Source of the DNA: Emticicia agri
GTDB taxonomy: Bacteria; Bacteroidota; Bacteroidia; Cytophagales; Spirosomataceae
Length of the DNA stretch: 64,000 bases
NCBI RefSeq assembly: GCF_004168285.1
Contig: NZ_SEWF01000004.1
Span: 169,789 to 233,788 of the forward strand
Reading direction: 5' to 3'
Shown: piece by piece, positions 6,905 to 16,414 of the stretch
Layout of the letters: every line of letters starts with the position of its first letter
Position numbering within the stretch: position 1 is the stretch's first letter
Translations under genes and position numbers: made by a program
Notes under the pieces: model-generated
The model's database searches: none
What the model was told of the DNA's origin: nothing
The model's input: only the letters and a program-made list of their open reading frames with translations

Positions 6905-9385
6905 ATGAAAAAGCTATTACTACTGACTTTAACCTTTGTCGGTTATACCTCCCTCTACGCCCAGATTGTACCCAAGCGGTTGGAAGCCAAACGAACCAAC
7001 AAACCTGTGGCCATTGACGGCCGACTGAATGAACCCGCCTGGCAAGATGCTTCCCTGTTGGATGATTACACAGAATTTCGTCCGGTAATAGGTCGGAAAG
7101 AGGATTATGCAAACCGTACAGAGACCTATCTGATGTATGACGATGCCGGAATTTATTTTGGCGGCACCTGTTATGAACGCAGCTTGGATAGTATTTCGAA
7201 AGAACTGGTAGGTCGTGATGGTTTTGGAGCCAATGATTACATCGGGATTATATTTGATACCTACAATGATAAACTCAACGGCTTTGAGTATTTTATTACC
7301 CCATTAGGCGAACAATGGGATGCCAAAATGACCTCGAACACCAATAGCGACAATGGTGGTGAAGATTTTAGCTGGAATGCCGTGTGGCAAAGTGCCGTGA
7401 TTATTCACGACAAAGGCTGGTCGTTTGAGATATTCCTCCCCTATTCGGCTATCAGGTTCAGTAAAGATAAAATACAGGACTGGGGGGTAAATGTAACACG
7501 GCGGAGACGTAAAACCGAGCAGCAGAATACGTGGAGTGCCATTGACCCCAATGTGAATGGATTTCTTACTCAAGAGGGCTTGTGGACAGGTATTGCCGAT
7601 ATAAAACCCCCTATCCGTTTGCAATTATCCCCCTATTTTTCAGTCTATGCCAATCATTTCCCTGTGAATCAGGCCGACCAGAAAAACTGGACTAACCAGA
7701 TTTCGGGTGGATTAGATTTAAAATTGGGTTTAAGTCAGGCTTTTACCTTAGATGCAACTTTGATTCCTGATTTCGGACAGGTGCAGAGCGATAACCGGGT
7801 ACTGAACCTGACGCCTTTTGAGGTAAAGTTTAACGAAAACCGTAACTTTTTCACAGAAGGTACCGAGTTATTTAATAAAGGGAATCTGTTTTATTCTCGG
7901 CGCATTGGTGGGGCTCCTATTAACTCAGGACTCGCCTATACCGATTTGAAACCCGAAGAAAGAGTGGTTTCAAATCCGACAGAATCAAAATTAATCAATG
8001 CCTCCAAGATTTCGGGACGTATGAAAGGCGGTCTGGGTATCGGGATTCTGAATGCCATTACACGTCCGCAATATGCGATTATTGAAAATACAGAGACCGG
8101 AGAAACACGAAAAGTTGAAACTGACCCCACTACCAACTACAATATTTTAGTACTTGACCAGACCCTGAAACACAATTCAAGCGTGAGTTTTGTGAATACA
8201 AGTGTACTGCGGGGAAACAATAACTACAATGCCAATGTAAGTTCGGGATTGTTTAGTTTTTTCGATAAAAAGAATACTTATAACTGGACGGGCAGCGTAG
8301 CTATCAGCAACCTGACTTATAAGATACCCGATAAAAAACATACCACCGGATACAGCCACTCGTTTGGATTTGCCAAAAGCAGTGGGCGTTTTAATTTCAG
8401 TATCGGCCAGAACCTGACAGATACCAAATATACCAGCAATGATTTAGGGTACTTTACCAATAACAATTTCATTGACCATAATTTGTATGTTGGCTATCGC
8501 TATACCGAGCCTAAAAAATGGTACAACCGATTGTTCTATAATTTCAATGCGACTCTTAGTTCGCTTTACTCTCCTATTGGCGATATTCAAACCAAATACC
8601 AGCAAGCCAATATCAATATAAATCTTAATGCCCAGATGAAAAAACTGCACTGGTTCGGGATATTTACCAATTTTACACCTAAACAAAATGATTTCTATGA
8701 GCCACGCATAGCAGGAAAAGTATTTAAAAGGGGTACCAGTATTATGGCAGGTGCCTGGATAGAAAGTAATTATGCCAAAAAATATTCGGTTAATGCACAG
8801 ATAGCAGAGCGGGTATTTCTGAATTTCTATAATGTGAATGGCATGGATGTGTTTTTCTCACATCAGTACCGATTCAACAGTAAGTTCTCAATCAGACATT
8901 CGGTTGAGTATCAGGGCAGACCAACCGGACTTGGTTTTTCTACTTTGTTAGCCAATAATACGCCATTGTTTGCACTCAGAAACGTAAATTCTATTGACCA
9001 TGTGTTATTTCTGAAATATAACTTTACCAATAAAATGGGGTTGACTTTCAGAGCCAGACACTATGCCAGTGTGGTAAAAACAAGATCGTTTTTCACGCTT
9101 AATAATGATGGTACATTGAAGCCCAAAACTGATGTAACAGAGAACCTGAACCGGAATGTAAATTTCTTTAATATTGACATGGTATATACCTGGCAGTTTG
9201 CTCCGGGTAGTTTCCTGAATATTGTATGGAAAGAAGCCAGTATTATGGACTCTAATCTGGCTACCAACAATTATTTAGATAATTTACAGAACACCCTTCA
9301 GACCGAGCAAAACAATAATTTCTCTTTAAAAGTAATTTACTTTTTAGATTATCTGCAATTGAAGAAATTGAAGAGAAAAGTGTAG
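6905..9385 (+). CDS. CBM9-like / DUF5916 secreted protein (second copy)
   Basis: 826 residues, signal peptide about 1-20 (ends LYAQ). Residues about 25-230 form the CBM9-like sandwich (AKRTNKPVAIDGRLNEPAW, then DDAGIYFGGTCYE), followed by a DUF5916 region with the family landmark ATLIPDFGQVQSDNRVLNLT and FNENRNFFTEGTELF. The protein ends in strand-rich sequence, in keeping with a beta-barrel in the outer membrane. Paralogue of 250-2514 (compare NPDFSQAEADNQQVNL) but clearly diverged. Function is unproven for the family; carbohydrate or peptide handling at the cell surface is inferred from the CBM9-like part. Confidence 0.82.
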   Translation: MKKLLLLTLTFVGYTSLYAQIVPKRLEAKRTNKPVAIDGRLNEPAWQDASLLDDYTEFRPVIGRKEDYANRTETYLMYDDAGIYFGGTCYERSLDSISKELVGRDGFGANDYIGIIFDTYNDKLNGFEYFITPLGEQWDAKMTSNTNSDNGGEDFSWNAVWQSAVIIHDKGWSFEIFLPYSAIRFSKDKIQDWGVNVTRRRRKTEQQNTWSAIDPNVNGFLTQEGLWTGIADIKPPIRLQLSPYFSVYANHFPVNQADQKNWTNQISGGLDLKLGLSQAFTLDATLIPDFGQVQSDNRVLNLTPFEVKFNENRNFFTEGTELFNKGNLFYSRRIGGAPINSGLAYTDLKPEERVVSNPTESKLINASKISGRMKGGLGIGILNAITRPQYAIIENTETGETRKVETDPTTNYNILVLDQTLKHNSSVSFVNTSVLRGNNNYNANVSSGLFSFFDKKNTYNWTGSVAISNLTYKIPDKKHTTGYSHSFGFAKSSGRFNFSIGQNLTDTKYTSNDLGYFTNNNFIDHNLYVGYRYTEPKKWYNRLFYNFNATLSSLYSPIGDIQTKYQQANININLNAQMKKLHWFGIFTNFTPKQNDFYEPRIAGKVFKRGTSIMAGAWIESNYAKKYSVNAQIAERVFLNFYNVNGMDVFFSHQYRFNSKFSIRHSVEYQGRPTGLGFSTLLANNTPLFALRNVNSIDHVLFLKYNFTNKMGLTFRARHYASVVKTRSFFTLNNDGTLKPKTDVTENLNRNVNFFNIDMVYTWQFAPGSFLNIVWKEASIMDSNLATNNYLDNLQNTLQTEQNNNFSLKVIYFLDYLQLKKLKRKV

Positions 9386-9468
9386 GATTTTTGTAGAAAA
9401 ATACTGAATATTAAATCAGGAATCCCATTAAAATAACTGACCAATAATTTACAAATTGTTTATTATAA

Positions 9469-10659
9469 ATGATAGATTGGAAAGACTTTGAAAATCTAAT
9501 TCAATGGAGTGAGCTAAATAAGACTAAAAAAATTGAAGAACCTACTTTTTTCGAAATTGCTGGTTTTCCTCATTATGAAATTGTTATTAGCAATTTTTAT
9601 CATTATTATTTTGACTTATCTCAACCACATGGATTTGAAGATTTATTTATTACTTCGCTCCTTAATTTGATTAATCAAAAGTATGCAAAAAATGAAGGCT
9701 TTGATTTTAATAATAGATTATTTACTTCCCATAGAGAAGTAAGAACAAATAAAGGTAATCTCATTGACATACTTTTACTCGAAGGAGAAGAGAATGATAA
9801 ACCTAATTTTAGAGATAATTTTGATGAAAGTAAATCTGCAATAATAATTGAAAATAAAATGTATGCAGATGTTTATAATGATTTAAATGATTACTATGAT
9901 TTTGTTAAATGTGGAAATAAAATAGGTGTTGTGTTAACATTAAAGTCAATTAAGCTACAAAATAATAAATATGTTTGTATTACTCATAATGAACTTTTAA
10001 ATGAGGTTACGAGACAAAGTTTAAATTACCTTTTATCTGTATCGGAGCGTCAGATTGCAATATTTAAAGACTTTATTAGAAATCTTCAATCTTTTTATAG
10101 AAATCAGCAAATGGAATTAGAGATAGAAAAACATATAGATTTTTTTTTCAACAATGGAAATAAGGTAAAACAACTCTTTGAGGAGTATAACAATTTTTTA
10201 CTTTATTTGAATAAGACTATTGAACAAGTAGCTTTAAGTTTACACTTTGACCTTATGACAAAAAGAAGTTCTGCAAAAAAAACATCTGTGTTTGGAATAG
10301 AAGCTTCTTCAATAGGTTGGTGGATATATCTTGAAGATATAGTTTATGGAAAAACTTTTACAATTGATTTATGGATTCAACAAAATAACAGTGCTGTAAA
10401 TCATTGGAAATCTCTCTCAGAAGTTGAATTAAAAAAATACTTAGAGCTTGCCCAAAGTTCAAGTATTTCTGTAAAGACTTCGAGTGGTAGTAATGATAGA
10501 AATATATGGAGAAAAATAGGCTCAAAAGTTTATAATGTAACCTTTAATGATTTAAATGATTTCGAAAATTATTTCAAGAATATTTTCGTAAAAGATTGGT
10601 TACCATTAAGAGATGAAATTTTAGAATTACAAAAAATTAATAAAACCATAATTTCTTAA
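9469..10659 (+). CDS. PD-(D/E)XK nuclease family protein
   Basis: 396 residues. The nuclease core is visible as E90 in SHREVRTNKG, D100 in NLIDILLL, and E128-N-K130 in AIIIENKMYA, followed by NDLNDYYDF, the usual arrangement of the PDDEXK_4-like family. The N-terminus (about 1-80) is helical and the C-terminal 200 residues carry an extra alpha/beta domain with no clear match. Likely a cytoplasmic DNA (or RNA) nuclease; in other genomes such genes often stand in defence islands. The gene is strikingly AT-rich against both neighbours, has no operon partner and looks acquired. Confidence 0.75.
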   Translation: MIDWKDFENLIQWSELNKTKKIEEPTFFEIAGFPHYEIVISNFYHYYFDLSQPHGFEDLFITSLLNLINQKYAKNEGFDFNNRLFTSHREVRTNKGNLIDILLLEGEENDKPNFRDNFDESKSAIIIENKMYADVYNDLNDYYDFVKCGNKIGVVLTLKSIKLQNNKYVCITHNELLNEVTRQSLNYLLSVSERQIAIFKDFIRNLQSFYRNQQMELEIEKHIDFFFNNGNKVKQLFEEYNNFLLYLNKTIEQVALSLHFDLMTKRSSAKKTSVFGIEASSIGWWIYLEDIVYGKTFTIDLWIQQNNSAVNHWKSLSEVELKKYLELAQSSSISVKTSSGSNDRNIWRKIGSKVYNVTFNDLNDFENYFKNIFVKDWLPLRDEILELQKINKTIIS

Positions 10660-10683
10660 TTTCAAATAGTGAAATAGTATCTA

Positions 10684-11028
10684 CTACTTCACTATCCCCA
10701 CATCCATACCGGCTTTGAAGAGTTTTTGTGGAGGGTCTGTTTTAATGAAACGAGGCATCTGAAAACCTATCTGAAAACGTAAACCTACTTTCTTTTTGTC
10801 TTTTCTGTCCTCTAATTTTTCTTCCATATTGGTGATAGATAACCTGAAACCAAAACCCAGAAAATTGGTCATTTCATCTTTCAGTTCATCTTCAGTTTCT
10901 TTGTTTTCTTTGGCAGTTTTGGCATCATAATTCACTTTTTCTGCTACAAAGAGTTTCTTTTTTTTCTCCTGTGCGCTCAATGCACCTCCCATCAGCAACA
11001 ACGTTATCAGTAATACAATCTTTTTCAT
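10684..11028 (-). CDS. Small secreted protein of unknown function
   Basis: 114 residues. The signal peptide (MKKIVLLITLLLMGGALSAQ) is followed by a lysine/glutamate-rich linker and then a short strand-rich part with FLGFGFRLSI and VGLRFQIGFQMPRF. Not recognised. It converges on the nuclease gene; only 24 bp separates the two stops. Confidence 0.6.
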   Translation of the reverse strand: MKKIVLLITLLLMGGALSAQEKKKKLFVAEKVNYDAKTAKENKETEDELKDEMTNFLGFGFRLSITNMEEKLEDRKDKKKVGLRFQIGFQMPRFIKTDPPQKLFKAGMDVGIVK

Positions 11029-11132
11029 TAGCTAAACCGGACTTAGTCATTCATTTTACTGATAAGTTATCAATAAAATCAGTTTCTTAAACTACAACAA
11101 ATTTAGCCCTGCATTTCAGACAAGCAAACGAA

Positions 11133-11167
11133 TGCCTGACCTTTTTTCAATTAAAGTTGGTCAGGCA
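11133..11167. terminator. Hairpin between small secreted protein and MFS gene
   Basis: TGCCTGACC (11133-11141) pairs with GGTCAGGCA (11159-11167), 17-base loop. It lies about 94 bp past the stop of the minus-strand MFS gene. No strong T-run, so function is uncertain. Confidence 0.35.
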
Positions 11168-11260
11168 CTCATTTATAAAGGATAGATTGTTAAAATTCCG
11201 TATTGAATTGAAAAGAAGAATATGGTTGTCAGTTAGTTCTCCTCCAACATTTTCACCAAC

Positions 11261-12499
11261 CTACTCCACATAATCCATTTCTTTCGTAAAGGTTTCATCA
11301 ATGTTCCAGAGTGCTATCAATGCAATAGCTGAAGTACAGACACCTATCACTAAAGCCGCATACATCACACCCATATCAGGTTCCAGAAATTTGAAGAGTG
11401 CCAGTAGAGGAATAGTAGCGCCACGTACAAAGTTAGGCACAGTGGTAGCTACAGTAGCACGCAGGTTTGTACCAAACAATTCGGCAGCAATGGTAATAAA
11501 GAGTGTCCAGTAGCCATTGCAGAACCCCAAAAAGGCACATATTAAATAAAAACTGAATGAACTGCTGACAGGCACCAACAAATATACCAGCACAAAAGTC
11601 AATGAAAGCAGAATAAACAACAGAATCACCTTTTTGCGGCTTTGCAGATACTGGCTTAAAAAACCACTGGCAATATCGCCAAAAACCTGTCCGGTAAAGG
11701 TAATCATAACTGCTTTACCTGCATTGATAGGTTCGGCAATTCCGGCCGCTTTGGCAAATTCGGGTGAGAAGGTAATGAGGATACCCACCACAAACCAGAT
11801 AGGCAAACCTATCAGTATCGACATCAGGTATTTAAAAAAACGGGTTTTGTTAGTAAACAGCATCAACAGATTTCCCCGTGCAATATGTTTGTTTTTGGCA
11901 TCCACAAATATTTTAGATTCAAAGATGTTCACCCGTAGAATCAATAATAATAATCCCATACCGCCACCTACATAATAAGACACACGCCAGTCAAAAAGGT
12001 CGGCCACAAAAAAGGCGGCTATGGCCCCAACCAGACCCAGCGTTGCGACTATAGTGGTTCCGTAACCTCTTATCTGTCGTGGTAATATTTCTGTTACCAG
12101 TGTAACGCCTGCGCCTAACTCTCCTGCCAGACCCACGCCTGCTATAAAGCGACAAACGGCATACTGGGGTAAGGTATTGACAAAGCCATTGGCAATATTG
12201 GCAAGCGAATAAATAATAATTGACCCGAAAAGTACTGATAAGCGTCCTCTTTTATCGCCCATCACCCCCCAGATAACACCCCCGATGAGGAGTCCGGCCA
12301 TTTGTGTATTAATGAGCATAGCTCCTTCGTCAAATAATTGTTTGCCTTCAAAACCTAACTCTTTCAGGCTGGGAACTCTTACAATATTAAAAAGAAAGAG
12401 GTCATACATATCTACCAGATAACCCAGGGCGGCTACCATTACAGGCAATTGTAAAAGTTGTTTAAGTGTATTTTGCGAGTTAGACGTAGAATTGGTCAT
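11261..12499 (-). CDS. MFS transporter
   Basis: 412 residues with about 12 hydrophobic segments. The cytoplasmic loop motif GDKRGRLSVLFGS between segments 2 and 3, and GVGLAGELGAGVTL in segment 4, are MFS signatures of the metabolite:H+ symporter / sialate-type branch. The start is the ATG at 12499. It is on the same strand as, and downstream of, the Gfo/Idh/MocA gene and likely imports the sugar or sugar acid handled by the catabolic genes further upstream. Substrate cannot be read from sequence. Confidence 0.85.
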   Translation of the reverse strand: MTNSTSNSQNTLKQLLQLPVMVAALGYLVDMYDLFLFNIVRVPSLKELGFEGKQLFDEGAMLINTQMAGLLIGGVIWGVMGDKRGRLSVLFGSIIIYSLANIANGFVNTLPQYAVCRFIAGVGLAGELGAGVTLVTEILPRQIRGYGTTIVATLGLVGAIAAFFVADLFDWRVSYYVGGGMGLLLLILRVNIFESKIFVDAKNKHIARGNLLMLFTNKTRFFKYLMSILIGLPIWFVVGILITFSPEFAKAAGIAEPINAGKAVMITFTGQVFGDIASGFLSQYLQSRKKVILLFILLSLTFVLVYLLVPVSSSFSFYLICAFLGFCNGYWTLFITIAAELFGTNLRATVATTVPNFVRGATIPLLALFKFLEPDMGVMYAALVIGVCTSAIALIALWNIDETFTKEMDYVE

Positions 12500-12522
12500 G
12501 AATAGGTTTTATAGATGGTTGA

Positions 12523-12572
12523 AACCTCGTGGCAACTCTTCTCCACTGTAGGAGAGGAGTTGGCACGAGGTT
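12523..12572. repeat. Intergenic fold-back, AACCTCGTGGCAACTC arms
   Basis: Arms 12523-12538 and 12557-12572 (AACCTCGTGGCAACTC versus GAGTTGGCACGAGGTT) with a second stem TTCTCC/GGAGAG inside. It lies between the oxidoreductase stop and the MFS start, so it may attenuate transcription into the transporter or be a mobile repeat. Confidence 0.5.
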
Positions 12573-12594
12573 AAAGATAGATACAGAAAGGAAT

Positions 12595-13893
12595 TTACAC
12601 CTTATTAGGAATCAGGTAAGGTGCACGGTATTTGCGGCTTAACATCGCATTGGCTTCCTTATCACCCGGGAAAGTTTCTGTTTTAGGATCAAATTTCAGC
12701 GTTCTGCCTAAGCGATAGGCAATATTTCCCAAGTGCGCAATGCTGGCAGCCAGATGTCCGGTTTCAATTGGGCCATTCAGTAAGGCTTTATTTTTGGCTC
12801 TTACTGCCTCTAAAAAGTTTTTGTAGTGGTCGCCTCCGGCATTTCTTGCAGGGCCGGGTTCACGGTTTCTGCCCAAGAAAGTTTTATAGTCGTTATACCC
12901 GTTGATAACCATATAGCCTTTGTCGCCATAGAAAATATTTCCTACTTCTACCCCATCTTCTTTATTGGTCATCCACGGACGTACTTCAAACTGAATCACT
13001 TTGCCTTGTTTCGGATAATTATAGGTTGAAGTTAATACCTCAGGCGTTTCTTTACAGTCGTTCCAAAGGTATTTACCACCTGCCGAGGTAATTTCTTCCG
13101 GCAAACCTACATCAAGCCCCCACATGGCAAGGTCGGTTTCATGAACCCCCTGATTCCCGATGTCGCCATTACCATAATCCCAGAACCAGTGCCAGTTATA
13201 ATGTACATAGTTTTTGCTGAATTCTCTAACCTGAGCGGGGCCTTGCCACAAATCCCAGTCTAAACCTTCGGGTACAGGCGATGGGCCGAGGTTGCCAATA
13301 TCCGGTCTCCATTTATACACCGTACCACGCGCCATATATACTTTTCCGATAAGGCCATCTCTTAAATGCTTGATAGCTTCCTGAATAGCGGCAGAACTTC
13401 TTAACTGCACGCCATGCTGTACAATGCGGTTATATTTGGTGGCCGCTTCAACCAGTTTGCGGCCTTCGTACAGGTTATGACAGGCAGGTTTTTCTACATA
13501 CACATCTTTTCCAGCCTGACACGCCCAGATAGCTGCCAGTGCATGCCAGTGGTTGGGGGTAGCAATACTTACGGCATCAATGGTTTTGTCTTCATACACC
13601 TTTCTTAAATCCTGCTCCATCTGTACTTTCTTCGAGTATTTTTTCTCAAAGTCAGTCGCTCTTTCCTGCAATACTACTTTGTCAACATCGCAGAGGGTGG
13701 CTACTTCTACATTTTCCTGCTTCATGAAACCTGAGATATGGTCTTTGCCACGGCCGTTAATACCGATTACAGCCACCCGAAGCCTGTCGTTAGCGCCGAA
13801 AGCCGTCGAGGGAATGATAGTTGGCAAAGACATGACCGCCAAAGACCCCGGAAGGGCTGTCTTGAGCACGTCTCGTCTGGAAAAATTTTTCAT
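12595..13893 (-). CDS. Tat-exported Gfo/Idh/MocA-family oxidoreductase
   Basis: 432 residues. The N-terminus FSRRDVLKTALPGSLAV is a twin-arginine-type leader ending near residue 33. The NAD(P)-binding Rossmann fold starts at about residue 38 (RVAVIGINGRGKDH) and the family motif EKPACHN is at 134-140. The C-terminal alpha/beta dimerisation domain carries the substrate site. Known: this branch oxidises or interconverts sugars and sugar derivatives, and periplasmic members may carry tightly bound cofactor. It stands in a cluster with two TIM-barrel epimerase/lyase-like proteins, which suggests 3-keto-glycoside chemistry (inference). Confidence 0.88.
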   Translation of the reverse strand: MKNFSRRDVLKTALPGSLAVMSLPTIIPSTAFGANDRLRVAVIGINGRGKDHISGFMKQENVEVATLCDVDKVVLQERATDFEKKYSKKVQMEQDLRKVYEDKTIDAVSIATPNHWHALAAIWACQAGKDVYVEKPACHNLYEGRKLVEAATKYNRIVQHGVQLRSSAAIQEAIKHLRDGLIGKVYMARGTVYKWRPDIGNLGPSPVPEGLDWDLWQGPAQVREFSKNYVHYNWHWFWDYGNGDIGNQGVHETDLAMWGLDVGLPEEITSAGGKYLWNDCKETPEVLTSTYNYPKQGKVIQFEVRPWMTNKEDGVEVGNIFYGDKGYMVINGYNDYKTFLGRNREPGPARNAGGDHYKNFLEAVRAKNKALLNGPIETGHLAASIAHLGNIAYRLGRTLKFDPKTETFPGDKEANAMLSRKYRAPYLIPNKV

Positions 13894-13929
13894 AGTATAA
13901 AAAGTTAAAAGGTTGAAAAGTAAAATTTA

Positions 13930-14172
13930 TTGAGTGATTGTGTGAATGAGCGATTGAGTGATTAGTCTTGAACTGTGCCGCGACGGCGGACCGTTTTAAC
14001 TGATTGAAATGATTGCACTGATTATTTTGTCTGAACTTTGATTTACCTGATTAACCTGATTTGGCTGACACAACATTTTGTAATTAGTTAGTTTCAAATC
14101 AGTTTAATCCATAAATCAGCTAAATCAAAGTTCAAAACTAATCACTCATTCACTAAATCGCTCATTCACTAA
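13930..14172. repeat. Composite fold-back repeat array, GAACTTTGATTTA family
   Basis: Outer arms are heptad-like (GAGTGATTGTGTGAATGAGC on the left, ATCACTCATTCACTAAATCG on the right). Inside lie a half copy (13965-14027, CTTGAACTGTG then TTTAACTGATT) and a full hairpin (14032-14136, GAACTTTGATTTACCTG against CAGCTAAATCAAAGTTC). A GC-rich block of 16 bp at 13978-13993 interrupts the half copy. The stretch separates the Gfo/Idh/MocA gene from the SDR operon and holds no gene. Confidence 0.7.
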
Positions 14173-14176
14173 ATCC

Positions 14177-14947
14177 TCAAAGCCTCCCCAATGTCATGCC
14201 GCCATCTACCATGATTACCTGCCCGGTGGAGTATGGAAAATCTCCTTTGGCTAATGCTGTTACCGCCTTGCCTATATCATCAGGGAAACCCCACCGCTTT
14301 TGCACACACAAACCATTTTCAATCAGTTGGTCATATTTGGCGGTTACTCCTGCGGTCATATCGGTTTTTATGACACCGGGGCGTACTTCATATACCGGAA
14401 TGTTGTATTCTCCCAAACGAACGGCGAACAACTGGGTTGCCATACTTAATCCGGCTTTTGATATGCAATACTCCCCCCGGTTTACAGAAGCAATCGTGGC
14501 TGAAATAGACGAAACATTGATGATACAACTCCCGAATGTAAAATCATTCGCTTTTTGCGCTATCATCCAGTTGGCAACTGCCTGTGTCAGAAAGTAGGTA
14601 CCTTTCAGATTGGTTGACATCACATAGTCAAAACTTTCTTCGGTGGCTGCTAAAATATCATTCCGTTCCTTAGGGGCTACTCCGGCATTATTTACTAATA
14701 CGTGCAAGTGCCCGAAATGGGCCTTTATCTTTTCTAACATTGCCTGTCGGTCCTGGGTTGAAGCTATATCGCCCTGACAATAAATTACCTCTGCCCCCAT
14801 TCTCGACAAACTTATCATTACATCTTTTACAGCCTCTTCAGGGCGCATTCCGTTAATAGCCAGATTGAATCCTGCCTTTGCCAGATGTTCGGCAATGCCC
14901 AGGCCTATTCCTCTGCTACCGCCTGTAATGAACGCTACTTTTCTCAC
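14177..14947 (-). CDS. SDR-family 3-ketoacyl-reductase-like dehydrogenase
   Basis: 256 residues. Classical SDR: cofactor motif TGGSRGIGLG (8-17), NNAG (86-89), catalytic Y160-x3-K164 with the serine near 147, and a C-terminal GQVIMVDGGMTLG. It is cytoplasmic and probably oxidises or reduces a sugar or polyol. The start overlaps the stop of the upstream OYE gene by 4 bp (14944-14947), which shows translational coupling. The preferred substrate is unknown. Confidence 0.88.
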   Translation of the reverse strand: MRKVAFITGGSRGIGLGIAEHLAKAGFNLAINGMRPEEAVKDVMISLSRMGAEVIYCQGDIASTQDRQAMLEKIKAHFGHLHVLVNNAGVAPKERNDILAATEESFDYVMSTNLKGTYFLTQAVANWMIAQKANDFTFGSCIINVSSISATIASVNRGEYCISKAGLSMATQLFAVRLGEYNIPVYEVRPGVIKTDMTAGVTAKYDQLIENGLCVQKRWGFPDDIGKAVTALAKGDFPYSTGQVIMVDGGMTLGRL

Positions 14948-16395
14948 TGATTCTCTTTTATTTCTTTTAATTTATCTGCTATATCTAAATTTTTATACAA
15001 AGGGTCTAAGGGGAAACAACCTGAAATCAGGCCGTTTCTTGGGGCAGTTGTGCAATCAGAAAACGTGCGGCAAATCAATTTGCGTTGCATGGGTCGGTTG
15101 TTCAGCACATCGTCGGGCAAGGTTGGGTAAGACAATACCATACGGCCTAAACCTACAAAATCGGCCATGTTGTTTCTGAGTACATACTGCCCTACATTCG
15201 GTAACCACTCCTGCAAATAAGAATAAGCCGAGCCTACAATTACCAGTTCTGGAAATGCCTGTTTTAGCTCATGTGTTACATTGATTTGTCTGGCAACACC
15301 TAAAAAAGGCTCTTCCGGCGGATAATATCCATCAGAAGGCGGAAAAGTTGCCGGACGCATCAGGTGCGGATTATAGTAAGGACTCCCTACAGTAATGCAG
15401 ATTAACTGAATACCTAATTCCTGTGCTAAGGCTAAAAAAGCTTTAGGTTCTTCCAAATCAATGGTAGTACCTTGTCCTGTACCGCCAAAGGCATAATTGT
15501 ATTTTTCACCTGACGAATAATCAGGTTCGCCTTGTCCTTCGCTGTCTTTTTTGAATGGTACCCAGTCGAACGCACTCAGGCGGATACCCATTTCTAAACC
15601 CGGTGCTTCTCTTTTGATGCCTTCTACAATGTTTCTCAGGAATCGGGTACGGTTTTCAAAACTACCGCCATATTTTCCTTCACGGTTAAACGAACTCAGG
15701 AACTCATGCCCTAAATACCCATGACAATGTTTTAAATCAACAAAATGGAAACCTGCTTTTTGTGCCAGAACAGCCGCTTTTACAAAATCTTCTACCAGTG
15801 CATCAATCTCATCATCGGTCATCAAGGGGTAATTCTCACCTAAATGGTATTTGGCATCTAATATCGGATGATTATAAAGGATTTTCGACTCAAATTTGGT
15901 ATGGCTATTGGGTTTGCAGAATCTGCCTGAGTGTGTGAGTTGCAAGCCTACCACCAAATCATCAATATTACCAAATTTCTCGGCATGTTTGCTCATTACC
16001 AACTGGTAGAGTTCTTCAAAAGCCGCAAGATTCTCTTCGCTGATTAATAACTGATTGGGGTTTGCACGCCCGTCATGCCGTACCGCCGCTGCCTCGCAAC
16101 CCCATAATAATTTAGCACCGCTAATCGCAAAATTTTCCCAGCGGCGTTTGGTGTATTCACTGGGTTTGCCGTCTTCTGTGCCATCCCATCCTTCCATCGG
16201 AAGAATACAGAAACGATTTCCAATCAGTTTACCCGATTTTAAAGTTAATTTTTCTGCAAACGGCGATTCTGCGGCATCTGTTAGTTCATCATCAAAACCT
16301 AAATCTACCTGCCCGTCTTCCAGATATTTTCTTAAATCTGCGGCAGTTTTTAATTGTGCTACCCGTGTATATTTTGGTTTAAACTTGGCACTCAT
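14944..16395 (-). CDS. Old yellow enzyme-like NADH:flavin oxidoreductase
   Basis: 483 residues. A TIM-barrel OYE domain covers most of the protein (FCILPMEGWDG, LTHSGR at 153-158, then HCHGYLGHEFLSS with the paired His typical of FMN-dependent ene-reductases). The C-terminal CRTFSDCTT and later GC at ISGCFP resemble a reduced cysteine cluster of the 2,4-dienoyl-CoA reductase type, but the extra C-terminal flavin/NAD domains of those enzymes are missing. It is in an operon with the SDR (overlap) and the GH88-like gene. Probably reduces an unsaturated or keto sugar intermediate (inference). Confidence 0.85.
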   Translation of the reverse strand: MSAKFKPKYTRVAQLKTAADLRKYLEDGQVDLGFDDELTDAAESPFAEKLTLKSGKLIGNRFCILPMEGWDGTEDGKPSEYTKRRWENFAISGAKLLWGCEAAAVRHDGRANPNQLLISEENLAAFEELYQLVMSKHAEKFGNIDDLVVGLQLTHSGRFCKPNSHTKFESKILYNHPILDAKYHLGENYPLMTDDEIDALVEDFVKAAVLAQKAGFHFVDLKHCHGYLGHEFLSSFNREGKYGGSFENRTRFLRNIVEGIKREAPGLEMGIRLSAFDWVPFKKDSEGQGEPDYSSGEKYNYAFGGTGQGTTIDLEEPKAFLALAQELGIQLICITVGSPYYNPHLMRPATFPPSDGYYPPEEPFLGVARQINVTHELKQAFPELVIVGSAYSYLQEWLPNVGQYVLRNNMADFVGLGRMVLSYPTLPDDVLNNRPMQRKLICRTFSDCTTAPRNGLISGCFPLDPLYKNLDIADKLKEIKENQ

Positions 16396-16414
16396 AGTGT
16401 ATGTCGTAAATTTT

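Noticed and set aside
13930..14172. CRISPR-like array
   Set aside because: The short units are degenerate and inverted, with no regular spacers and no cas genes in the window.
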